Assembly (NCBI GenBank): GCA_000817085.1
Contig: JUEM01000016.1
Coordinates: 1-39,893 of the forward strand
Length of the DNA: 39,893 nucleotides
Source: a marine actinobacterium MedAcidi-G1
GTDB lineage: Bacteria; Actinomycetota; Acidimicrobiia; Acidimicrobiales; MedAcidi-G1
Direction: 5' to 3'
The position numbers and the translations under genes are program-made. Shown here piece by piece: positions 33,914 to 39,893 of this stretch (within the stretch, counting starts at the first letter, position 1; each line of letters begins with the position of its first letter). Below the pieces are notes generated by a model. It was given only the letters and a program-made list of their open reading frames with translations. It had not been told where the DNA came from and ran no database searches.

Positions 33914-34144
33914 ATGAAAGTTTGGATTGATCAAGATCTTTGCACAGGAGACGGATTATGCGAAGAAATAGCGCCAGACGTATTCGTGCTTCTTGACGAT
34001 GGACTCGCTTATGTTAAAGAGGGAGACAAAGTTTTTGGAGCAGGACCTGAAGGCTTAGCCAATGTTCCTGATAACCAAGTTGAAGCCTGTATCGAATCTG
34101 CTGAAGAATGCCCAGGAGAATGCATCTTTCTAGAAGTTGATTAG
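33914..34144 (+). CDS. Small single-cluster ferredoxin with CxxDxxC motif
   Basis: A 76-residue ferredoxin. Cys10, Cys16 and Cys66 (followed by Pro67) are cluster ligands, and Asp13 occupies the place of the usual second Cys (C-x-x-D-x-x-C). Family knowledge: this pattern gives a [3Fe-4S] cluster, or a [4Fe-4S] cluster with Asp ligand as in Pyrococcus ferredoxin. Two additional Cys (59 and 70) flank the third ligand. Such ferredoxins often feed cytochrome P450s or ferredoxin-dependent reductases, but none is adjacent. A strong GGAGGA ribosome site lies 8-9 bases before the ATG. It converges on the lipoprotein protease with a 4-base gap. Confidence 0.9.
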   Translation: MKVWIDQDLCTGDGLCEEIAPDVFVLLDDGLAYVKEGDKVFGAGPEGLANVPDNQVEACIESAEECPGECIFLEVD

Positions 34145-34148
34145 TAGA

Positions 34149-34916
34149 TCAAGGAATACACATACTGGAACTGCTTAGATCAGGCTCCTCTTCTAGTATT
34201 TTCTCCACCTCTGATGACTGCACAGCGTAAGCGGTTGGACTTCCTCCCCTGGAACGTGAAAATATTACTCCAACTACCTCTGAATCATTATTTATAACGG
34301 GTGCGCCTGAGAAACCTGCTTCAATTTTCGCTTCTAGGGACAACGCTTCTCTTGATTCACCGGATTGACCAAAAATGTCTTTCCCAACAGCTAGTATTTT
34401 TTCTTGAATTTTAACTTCAGTAATAACTTTCTTTCCTTCCTTGGCGTAAGCCACTACTCTCGCCGATTCCTCTTTTTCTGCCTCACCTAAGCTCAAAGGT
34501 TTATGCATAAAGTTTTCACTTCTTAATATTGCTAAGTCACTGTTTGGATCAAATGAAATAAATTTAAGAGAAAATCCATTACCGTTATGAAAAATCTCTG
34601 GTGAATTAACACCTGCGACTACATGAGCGCTGGTGACTACAACGTTTTCTTGAATAAAAAATCCTGTTCCGTATTGCAAAGAATTACACCCCAAACCTTT
34701 TATCTGAAATACAGAGTCATCCCATTCCGAGTCCCTTGCTCCATTATTCAATTTCACCGATTTCTCTTTAGGGCAATCGTCTAGGCAGACATCTGAAAAA
34801 GAAGGTTCTTCGATATTTTCCACTAACAACTCACTTTGTGTTTCTTTTTCGGGAGAAGTGCATGAAATGATTGATAAAAAAACAAAATTAAGCAAAATTG
34901 CCGAAAGTATTTTCAC
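34149..34916 (-). CDS. Trypsin-like (S1 family) serine protease, lipoprotein
   Basis: The 255-residue protein has a hydrophobic signal ending in a lipobox (S-I-I-S-Cys19), so it is probably anchored to the outer membrane face. After an acidic linker (about 20-70) the protease domain carries His98 in V-T-S-A-H-V-V, Asp127 in D-P-N-S-D-L-A-I-L and Ser203 in A-G-F-S-G-A-P-V: a complete triad of the HtrA/MarP type. Two early Cys (44, 48) and a pair at 77 and near the C-terminus may form disulfides. There is no PDZ domain. It follows trmI with a 4-base overlap. Confidence 0.87.
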   Translation of the reverse strand: MKILSAILLNFVFLSIISCTSPEKETQSELLVENIEEPSFSDVCLDDCPKEKSVKLNNGARDSEWDDSVFQIKGLGCNSLQYGTGFFIQENVVVTSAHVVAGVNSPEIFHNGNGFSLKFISFDPNSDLAILRSENFMHKPLSLGEAEKEESARVVAYAKEGKKVITEVKIQEKILAVGKDIFGQSGESREALSLEAKIEAGFSGAPVINNDSEVVGVIFSRSRGGSPTAYAVQSSEVEKILEEEPDLSSSSMCIP

Positions 34917-35686
34917 TTGTGAAGTAATCGTCCTGAACTTATAAAACCCGTATGTGCAACCATTCGGTGGTCCGGCCTAACAGCTTCCCCCTCAACATGC
35001 CACCCACGATGCAAAACCTCAATAGTTTCTGTTAAAGAAAATCCATTATTCGCCATAGCTTCACGGACCTTTATTGCTTGTTTTATAGACGGAGTGTAGG
35101 CAACAACAATTCCTCCGCTTAAAAGAGCTTTTTTTAAATGAGGTACAACCAGCCACGGTTCAGGTAAATCCAAAATTGCACGATCGAAATCTTGCTCTTC
35201 AATACTCTCGTATGAGTTTCTTATTTTTACATCATATTTTTTCAGAGAGTCATCACCAAGCATGATTCTTACATTCTCTTGCGCTCTATTAGCGAAATCC
35301 TCTCTTAGTTCATAACCAAATACATTTGCTCCACTTCTCAACAAAGACATCGACAATGCCCCTGATCCAACGCCTGTTTCAAAAACTTTTGCATTTGGAT
35401 AAACATCAGCGATCATCATTATCGCTCCGATATCTTTGGGGTATATAACCTGCGCTCCACGAGGCATCTTTTTTATATACTCAGACATAGATGGCCTAAA
35501 AGACAAATAAGTAGAGTTTGAGCTCGAGAGCACTGACGTTCCTTCCTCACTGTTTATTAGTCTGTCGTGAAGAACCACACCAGAATGAGTATGGAATTCA
35601 CCTCCCTCTTGGAGAGTTACCAGATATTGTCGTCTTTTTGTATCTACAAGTAAGACTTGATCCCCGACCTGATACGGCCTACTCAT
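34913..35686 (-). CDS. trmI: tRNA (adenine-58-N1)-methyltransferase TrmI
   Basis: A 257-residue enzyme that makes m1A58 in the T-loop of tRNA using S-adenosylmethionine. The AdoMet motif V-F-E-T-G-V-G-S-G-A-L-S starts near 101, the acidic end of the next strand is Y-E-L-R-E-D, and the catalytic-site D-L-P-E-P-W (Asp173) is intact. The N-terminal S-R-P-Y-Q-V-G-D small barrel is family typical. The mycobacterial orthologue also lies next to the proteasome genes. It overlaps the small membrane protein upstream by 8 bases and the protease gene downstream by 4. Confidence 0.95.
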   Translation of the reverse strand: MSRPYQVGDQVLLVDTKRRQYLVTLQEGGEFHTHSGVVLHDRLINSEEGTSVLSSSNSTYLSFRPSMSEYIKKMPRGAQVIYPKDIGAIMMIADVYPNAKVFETGVGSGALSMSLLRSGANVFGYELREDFANRAQENVRIMLGDDSLKKYDVKIRNSYESIEEQDFDRAILDLPEPWLVVPHLKKALLSGGIVVAYTPSIKQAIKVREAMANNGFSLTETIEVLHRGWHVEGEAVRPDHRMVAHTGFISSGRLLHK

Positions 35687-35906
35687 CGGCTTCCGAATCG
35701 CCGCTCCGATTCAAATGAGCAATAGAGATACTTTCGCCTATTCCAACATCTTCAATTAAGCGGTTTGATTTTTTTTCTCTTTTGAGAAGCCAACGCAAAA
35801 AGGAAACACTCCATCCAACAAAAAGCAAAGGCGTGAATAGTTTGTTACGTCTAGTTAAAAATCGAAATGTAAAACGAAGAAGCAGTTTACGAAAAGACAT
35901 TCTCAT
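35679..35906 (-). CDS. Small basic membrane-associated protein, unknown
   Basis: I do not recognise this 75-residue protein. Its first 45 residues are strongly basic with a hydrophobic stretch (about 24-39: F-T-P-L-L-F-V-G-W and following). A polar, acidic tail ends in G-D-S-E-A-D-E. It resembles short membrane-anchored cytoplasmic proteins. It overlaps the previous gene by an ATGA and the trmI start by 8 bases, which argues that it is really translated as part of the chain. Confidence 0.55.
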   Translation of the reverse strand: MRMSFRKLLLRFTFRFLTRRNKLFTPLLFVGWSVSFLRWLLKREKKSNRLIEDVGIGESISIAHLNRSGDSEADE

Positions 35907-36109
35907 GACCTCTTGATTTCAACCACGGTAGACAAGAGTTTGCCAGAACGTTTTCCAGAAATAAAAGACCCGAAAATTACAGCAGCTAGTAGAAATGTTG
36001 CACCAATAATCAACAGAGACGAAGTATCAGATTCATTCGGGAGTGTTTCTCCAAAAAAATCTTCAAATACTTTTTCAAGATCATTTTTGGAAACTCGTTT
36101 ATCAGACAT
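35903..36109 (-). CDS. Small single-helix membrane protein, unknown
   Basis: The 68-residue protein (ATG at 36109; a longer TTG start at 36127 is less likely) has a soluble acidic N-terminus (N-D-L-E-K-V-F-E-D-F-F-G-E) and one hydrophobic helix (about 36-52), followed by a basic G-K-R-S-G-K segment. It has the look of actinobacterial one-helix proteins related to YtxH/DUF3618-type envelope proteins, but I cannot assign a family. The start overlaps the stop of the next gene upstream by 8 bases. Confidence 0.58.
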   Translation of the reverse strand: MSDKRVSKNDLEKVFEDFFGETLPNESDTSSLLIIGATFLLAAVIFGSFISGKRSGKLLSTVVEIKRS

Positions 36110-36401
36110 CTCTGCTCTTTCTAACAATAAATGACCTAATACTTAAGAACACCACACAAACAAGAAACAGCGACCCACATAAGTAAGGAACCCAAGAAAA
36201 CCAAGTATCCATTCCATCGATTTCTTGAAGAAAAGCAACTAATCCGATTGAGATGAAAATAAATCCAATTGAAACAGCTAAAGAGCCAATGAAAAGAAAA
36301 ATAACTGAACCAAAAAGCGACCTAATGGGTTCTATTGTTTCTTGACGAATGTAATTTCGGAGCACATTCAACATGTTGTCTAATTTTCTTTTTGAACTCA
36401 T
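36102..36401 (-). CDS. Phage-holin-superfamily-like two-helix membrane protein
   Basis: The 99-residue protein has two hydrophobic helices (about 28-56 and 70-90) separated by a short E-I-D-G-M-D-T-W loop, and a basic C-terminus. Similar short proteins annotated as phage holin family (Phage_holin_3_6) occur in actinobacterial envelope operons; here no phage genes are near, so a lytic role is not implied. It is the first of three overlapping tiny genes leading to trmI, 36 bases after the LON-domain gene. Confidence 0.6.
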   Translation of the reverse strand: MSSKRKLDNMLNVLRNYIRQETIEPIRSLFGSVIFLFIGSLAVSIGFIFISIGLVAFLQEIDGMDTWFSWVPYLCGSLFLVCVVFLSIRSFIVRKSRDV

Positions 36402-36437
36402 ACGGTAACGCTATCTTGCGAGATGCCCCAGACCCTC

Positions 36438-37061
36438 TTATTGGAAAAGTCGATAATTAGCGGTTTCTTCGAGAGTTTCAAGAAACGTTTTTAATAGAGC
36501 ACACCTTTTAGTCGTGGAATCAATTTCTAACAATTTCTGCGAATCGAGTGGGCTAATTGGAATGATAGAACTCATCTCAAATGAGCCGAAAAGTGGATCG
36601 TCTGAGACAACAGTAGAAATTGGTGCCACATCATCGCCTAGTTCTGCAAGAATCGCCAAGACTCTTCTCATGTGACCCACTATTTTTTGCCAATCCTCCA
36701 AATCGTATGAACTGATCTCCTCTTCATCGAAAAATGTCACTTCCGCTTTTGGATAGGGTGAATCATCGAGCCATTTTGAAGTTTCAATTCGTTTGGTGCC
36801 CTCAGTTATAAGCAACCACCTCCCATCATTAGATTTTTCAAAATCAATTATTTTAGCCAAGGTTCCAACATTCTTACGAATGTCACCGCCTCCAACTTCA
36901 TTGCCTCGTTCGATCAAAACGACACCAAACTCTCTATCTTCATTAATTATCTCCTCAATCATTAGTTTGTATCGTTCTTCAAAAATATGTAAGGGCAGGA
37001 TCTGTCGAGGAAAGAGCACCAGGTTAAGTGGGAACATCGGAATAGTTCGTTCACTACTCAT
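36438..37061 (-). CDS. LON peptidase substrate-binding-domain protein
   Basis: A 207-residue stand-alone LON N-terminal domain: I-P-M-F-P-L-N-L-V-L-F-P, P-L-H-I-F-E-E-R-Y, and the G-V-V-L-I-E-R-G-N-E segment are characteristic. There is no ATPase or protease domain. The role of these free domains is not settled; in eukaryotes and plants they include cereblon-like substrate receptors. It overlaps dacB by 8 bases and is probably translated with it. The co-location with the proteasome block is interesting but a functional tie is not shown. Confidence 0.88.
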   Translation of the reverse strand: MSSERTIPMFPLNLVLFPRQILPLHIFEERYKLMIEEIINEDREFGVVLIERGNEVGGGDIRKNVGTLAKIIDFEKSNDGRWLLITEGTKRIETSKWLDDSPYPKAEVTFFDEEEISSYDLEDWQKIVGHMRRVLAILAELGDDVAPISTVVSDDPLFGSFEMSSIIPISPLDSQKLLEIDSTTKRCALLKTFLETLEETANYRLFQ

Positions 37062-38484
37062 GAGTAACCGGTTCCAACAGATCTATTGAAGGACCTTGTG
37101 GATACTTGATCATTTCCAGCAAAATTTGATCGTGGAGATATTTGATACGCCCTTTCTCCCCATCAAAATTCGTTACAAAAGCAAAACTTAAACTTCTATC
37201 AAAAATAGTGTCCACTGTCCCAGCAAGACTTATAACGCCATTTAATGAACCCGTTTTTCCTTTTACGCGGCCCTCAGCAGGAGTGTCCAATAGTCTTTTT
37301 CTCAAAGTCCCACTTCTACCAGTTACTGGTAAAATTTCTTTCAATTCGACCGAGTGTGTACCGCTGTCTAATAGTTCTGTTAAAAGTTTACAAGTAACCC
37401 TATTTCCGTAATCAAGTCCGGATGCATCTACCACCGCAGCTGCTTCCATGTCATATCCAGAAAGTTTTAACGATTCAGAGACAATTGTGGCACCCCCGCT
37501 CGAAGTGCCAGGCGCCTCAGATCTTGCTGACAACGCTTTGAGTAATATTTCTGCTGTAGTGTTATCGCTCCCCAAAAGCATTTTTGAAATAATTTCTTTC
37601 ATAGGTGGAGATTCAACTGTAGCTATTTCAAAAAAAGCAGTCTCCGGGGCGAGGCCCTTTGAAGCCCTGCCGTTTACTGTAACTCCATTCTCTTCTAAAA
37701 TTCCTTTTAAAACACTCGCTGTATGTTCCGCGGGTTCTTCCGCCGGAGTATTAAATCCATTCGACTCTTGAACTGGGTCCCAACGAACGAAGCCAGCATT
37801 CAAGGAAAGTGCGCTTATAGGTCCGGATTGCTTTTGCTCTGTGTACCTAAATCTTTCTGGCCAACTTTCAACAAATCTCATGTCATCAAATAGGCTTTCA
37901 TCTCCAATTAGTGAACCTTCAATCTGATTGATGCCCGACGCAACAATTCCTAACGCAAGATCTTTAATGTCTGTATAAAGAAATGGGTCTTTATACCTCT
38001 CAGCGTATTTAGAAGTCATCAAGAGAGGATCCCCTACCCCTATTATCCATAAATCATCTTTTAAAATTCCATTTATCGGTTCTGTATCAGAAACAACTCT
38101 GGTTAAAAACTTATGGTCAGGTCCAAAATTTTCTAACAAAACACTTGCAGTTAATAATTTCTGCGTACTCGCCGGAATTACAGGTTCATTAGAAAGCTGT
38201 TCGAAAATCACTCTTCCGTCCTCGAGTAAATTAACGCAAGAAAGTCCAGGAAGTTGAGCAACAAGACCATCTACTCCATTGCGTAACTCTTCATCAGCGA
38301 TAGGCGCCTGAAGAAATACCGGTACTCTGCGTGCAGACAGCAAGGGCGTCATTAATGAAGTGTTATTTTCAGATACTGAAGATGGTGCTTCTCTTCCACT
38401 TTGACTATCTAATGAAGCTGCGTTAAACCATGCAAGCGCAGAAATGACGAAAAGTATTAGAGGCGCAAGCATCTTCTTAAACAT
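37054..38484 (-). CDS. dacB: D-alanyl-D-alanine carboxypeptidase/endopeptidase (PBP4-type, peptidase S13)
   Basis: A 476-residue periplasmic-type penicillin-binding protein. A hydrophobic N-terminal signal (about 5-23) precedes the catalytic domain with S-T-Q-K (Ser106, Lys109), S-D-N (306-308) and K-T-G (410-412), all three motifs intact. The long insert between the first two motifs (about 200 residues) is typical of class S13. It trims or opens peptidoglycan peptides. The ATG at 38484 lacks a nearby Shine-Dalgarno but has a TAATAC box 10 bases upstream, so leaderless translation is possible. It heads the minus-strand chain running to the protease gene. Confidence 0.95.
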   Translation of the reverse strand: MFKKMLAPLILFVISALAWFNAASLDSQSGREAPSSVSENNTSLMTPLLSARRVPVFLQAPIADEELRNGVDGLVAQLPGLSCVNLLEDGRVIFEQLSNEPVIPASTQKLLTASVLLENFGPDHKFLTRVVSDTEPINGILKDDLWIIGVGDPLLMTSKYAERYKDPFLYTDIKDLALGIVASGINQIEGSLIGDESLFDDMRFVESWPERFRYTEQKQSGPISALSLNAGFVRWDPVQESNGFNTPAEEPAEHTASVLKGILEENGVTVNGRASKGLAPETAFFEIATVESPPMKEIISKMLLGSDNTTAEILLKALSARSEAPGTSSGGATIVSESLKLSGYDMEAAAVVDASGLDYGNRVTCKLLTELLDSGTHSVELKEILPVTGRSGTLRKRLLDTPAEGRVKGKTGSLNGVISLAGTVDTIFDRSLSFAFVTNFDGEKGRIKYLHDQILLEMIKYPQGPSIDLLEPVTHE

Positions 38485-38494
38485 AAAATTAATG

Positions 38495-38524
38495 GTATTA
38501 CTCCTAGATAGAAGCTTGCGTCAT
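38495..38524 (-). promoter_or_regulatory. Promoter for dacB, possibly leaderless
   Basis: Minus strand: ATGACG (38524-38519), 18-base spacer, TAATAC (38500-38495), then 10 bases to the ATG at 38484. An AGGAG sequence upstream is 16 bases from the ATG, too far for a ribosome site, which supports a start near the ATG. Confidence 0.4.
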
Positions 38525-38546
38525 GACAGTTAATTTACGAAAAACG

Positions 38547-38576
38547 TTGAGTAATATTCCTGAGACTTTCTATAAA
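38547..38576 (+). promoter_or_regulatory. Promoter upstream of transketolase
   Basis: TTGAGT (38547-38552), an 18-base spacer and TATAAA (38571-38576). The predicted transcription start falls about 8 bases later, at an ATG that begins an 8-codon frame (38585-38611, M-N-A-P-L-R-I-R), well before the transketolase ATG at 38650. Confidence 0.5.
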
Positions 38577-38584
38577 ATACCCTA

Positions 38585-38611
38585 ATGAATGCGCCGTTGC
38601 GTATACGGTAA
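38585..38611 (+). other. Possible leaderless 8-codon leader ORF before transketolase
   Basis: An ATG-to-TAA frame of eight residues begins 8 bases after the -10 box, the same distance seen for the CoA-transferase gene at 1143. It has no ribosome site of its own. A short inverted repeat (CCGT/ACGG, 38595-38608) overlaps it. This is positional evidence only; the frame may be chance. Confidence 0.3.
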
Positions 38612-38649
38612 GTCATGCATGCTTGTTGTCAAATCTGAAAAATAAAAAT

Positions 38650-39893
38650 ATGCCATTTAGCGAAATTGATCACCGCTCAATTGCAGTAATTAAAGGCCTC
38701 GCAATGGACGGTCCACATGCTGCAAAATCCGGACACCAGGGAACTGCAATGGCTCTTGCGCCTCTGGCTCATGTTCTTTGGACGAGAATCATGATCTACG
38801 ACTCTAAAGAATCCCTTTGGCCGAATAGGGATAGATTTATTCTCTCAGCTGGGCATGCTTCCATTTTGCTGTATTCAATGCTTCACCTCACAGGGTATGA
38901 CCTGTCGTTAGACGACTTGAAAGATTTTCGACAACTCGGCTCGCTGACACCCGGGCATCCAGAAAGTTCTCACACCGATGGGGTTGAGGTTACTACCGGA
39001 CCTCTTGGTCAAGGTTTTGCTAATGGAGTCGGAATGGCAATAGCCGAACGAAATCTAAGAGCACGTCTAGGAAATGAAATCTGCGATCACAACATATGGG
39101 TAGTTTGCAGTGACGGGGATTTATCCGAAGGAATTAGCCATGAAGCAGCTTCTCTAGCTGGACACCTTCATTTAAACCGTCTGACTGTTATTTATGACGA
39201 CAACCAGATAACCATTGATGGAAAAACTGATTTATCACTTTCAGATAATGCCGCTTTACGTTTTGAGTCATATGGGTGGAACGTAATTGAACTAGGCGAT
39301 GAAAGTAACAATCTTGACTCACTTGAATCTGCTCTACTCAAAGCCAAAAATGAAACTCAAAAGCCGTCTATCCTAATTCTAAAAACACTTATTGGAGAAC
39401 CTTCGCCACACACCAATACGGCTGCTGTGCACGGTTACTCCTTAAAAGATGAAGAGATAAAAGAAACAAAAAAAATTCTTGGAATACCAGAAAACGAAAC
39501 TTTTTGGATACCAGAAGATGTTTCGGAGTATTACCGTGAAGCTGGAGCCCGTGGTGAAGAGACTCGCAAAAAGTGGCAAGAAAGTTCACTTTTATCAGCT
39601 GACAAAAGTGAACTTTGGGCGACTCTATCCGGCTCGGGTCTGATAGAAGGTTGGAAGGAGTCTCTCCCCCTATGGGAAGAGGGAGACACTGTTGCCACCA
39701 GAAAAGCTAGCAATGAATGCATCCAGTCATTGATGGGATTTATGCCTGGACTCATTGGAGGAGGAGCAGATCTAACTGGAAATACTGGTACGACTATCTC
39801 CAACTATGGGGTTCAGTCAGCTGAAGAACCCGAGGGAAGACAAATCTTTTTTGGTGTGCGTGAACACGCAATGGGTGGCATAAGTAACGGTAT
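38650..39893 (+). CDS. tkt: Transketolase, truncated by the right window edge
   Basis: I translated 414 codons from the ATG at 38650 to the window end with no stop. The ThDP-dependent enzyme moves two-carbon units in the pentose phosphate pathway. Seen in order: A-K-S-G-H-Q-G-T near residue 30, S-A-G-H-A-S-I-L-L-Y, P-G-H-P-E, T-G-P-L-G-Q-G-F-A-N-G-V-G-M-A, the ThDP/metal block S-D-G-D-L-S-E-G-I-S-H-E-A, and the start of the pyrimidine domain with F-G-V-R-E-H-A-M near the edge, carrying the catalytic Glu. No Shine-Dalgarno is evident. The full protein should be about 650-690 residues. It is divergent from dacB. Confidence 0.96.
   Translation, partial: MPFSEIDHRSIAVIKGLAMDGPHAAKSGHQGTAMALAPLAHVLWTRIMIYDSKESLWPNRDRFILSAGHASILLYSMLHLTGYDLSLDDLKDFRQLGSLTPGHPESSHTDGVEVTTGPLGQGFANGVGMAIAERNLRARLGNEICDHNIWVVCSDGDLSEGISHEAASLAGHLHLNRLTVIYDDNQITIDGKTDLSLSDNAALRFESYGWNVIELGDESNNLDSLESALLKAKNETQKPSILILKTLIGEPSPHTNTAAVHGYSLKDEEIKETKKILGIPENETFWIPEDVSEYYREAGARGEETRKKWQESSLLSADKSELWATLSGSGLIEGWKESLPLWEEGDTVATRKASNECIQSLMGFMPGLIGGGADLTGNTGTTISNYGVQSAEEPEGRQIFFGVREHAMGGISNG

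Noticed and set aside
36102-36401. Prophage remnant based on the holin-like protein
   Set aside because: No capsid, integrase, endolysin or att repeat is nearby; such holin-superfamily proteins also occur in ordinary envelope operons.
1-39893. tRNA, rRNA, CRISPR arrays, insertion sequences or an origin
   Set aside because: No cloverleaf-like segment, spaced direct-repeat array, transposase or DnaA-box cluster was seen; intergenic gaps are all under about 165 bases.

Overview
The window looks like chromosomal DNA from a small-genome, low-GC (about 40% by eye) actinobacterium, most likely a marine Acidimicrobiia-type lineage. The main evidence is a complete Pup-proteasome locus (mpa-dop-pup-prcB-prcA-pafA-pafB-pafC) followed by tat genes and a HelY-type helicase. 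This gene neighbourhood is characteristic of Actinobacteria. An F420-type Ddn-family protein, a TrmI methyltransferase next to the proteasome genes and very tight gene packing agree with this. The lineage is inferred from gene content, not from a marker phylogeny. I see no phage, insertion sequence, CRISPR array, tRNA or rRNA, and no gap above about 165 bases.

Layout. 1-1047: a truncated coiled-coil M23 peptidase (-). 1143-20068: a mosaic of mostly lipid, acyl-CoA and cofactor genes. These are a double-domain CaiB/BaiF CoA-transferase, a CxPxR sulfatase, MenB, a PlsC-like acyltransferase, uracil phosphoribosyltransferase, a hotdog thioesterase coupled to a broken MFS transporter, glycerol-3-phosphate dehydrogenase with a YciI-like protein, an SMP-30 protein, a Ddn-like protein, an acyl-CoA synthetase, two small membrane proteins, an SDR, a TPP-riboswitch-controlled thiamine importer (ThiB and ThiP, no ATPase) and a TesB-like thioesterase. 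20090-33776: a long minus-strand block running from mpa down to a DagK-like orphan, interrupted only by a plus-strand glycerophosphodiesterase. 33914-38484: a ferredoxin (+), then a minus-strand chain of dacB, a LON-domain protein, three tiny membrane proteins, trmI and a lipoprotein serine protease. 38650-end: a truncated transketolase (+).

How the genes work together. Mpa unfolds pupylated proteins and feeds them to the PrcA/PrcB 20S core. PafA attaches Pup and Dop removes it. Pup here already ends in Gly-Gly-Glu, so no deamidation is needed before ligation. PafB and PafC are paired WYL regulators. TatC and a TatA/TatB-type subunit, with signal peptidase I nearby, form an export module. The thiamine importer can supply the ThDP cofactor needed by enzymes such as the transketolase at the right edge.

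The most notable points are: an exact 13-bp tandem duplication that breaks the MFS transporter and whose removal restores one reading frame; a second short tandem duplication at the end of thiP; interleaved divergent promoters and apparent leaderless starts, including a possible 8-codon leaderless leader ahead of transketolase; eight convergent gene pairs with almost no intergenic space; and a HelY-type helicase that is short for its family. I found no clearly new multi-gene system. The novelty is in variations on known systems.
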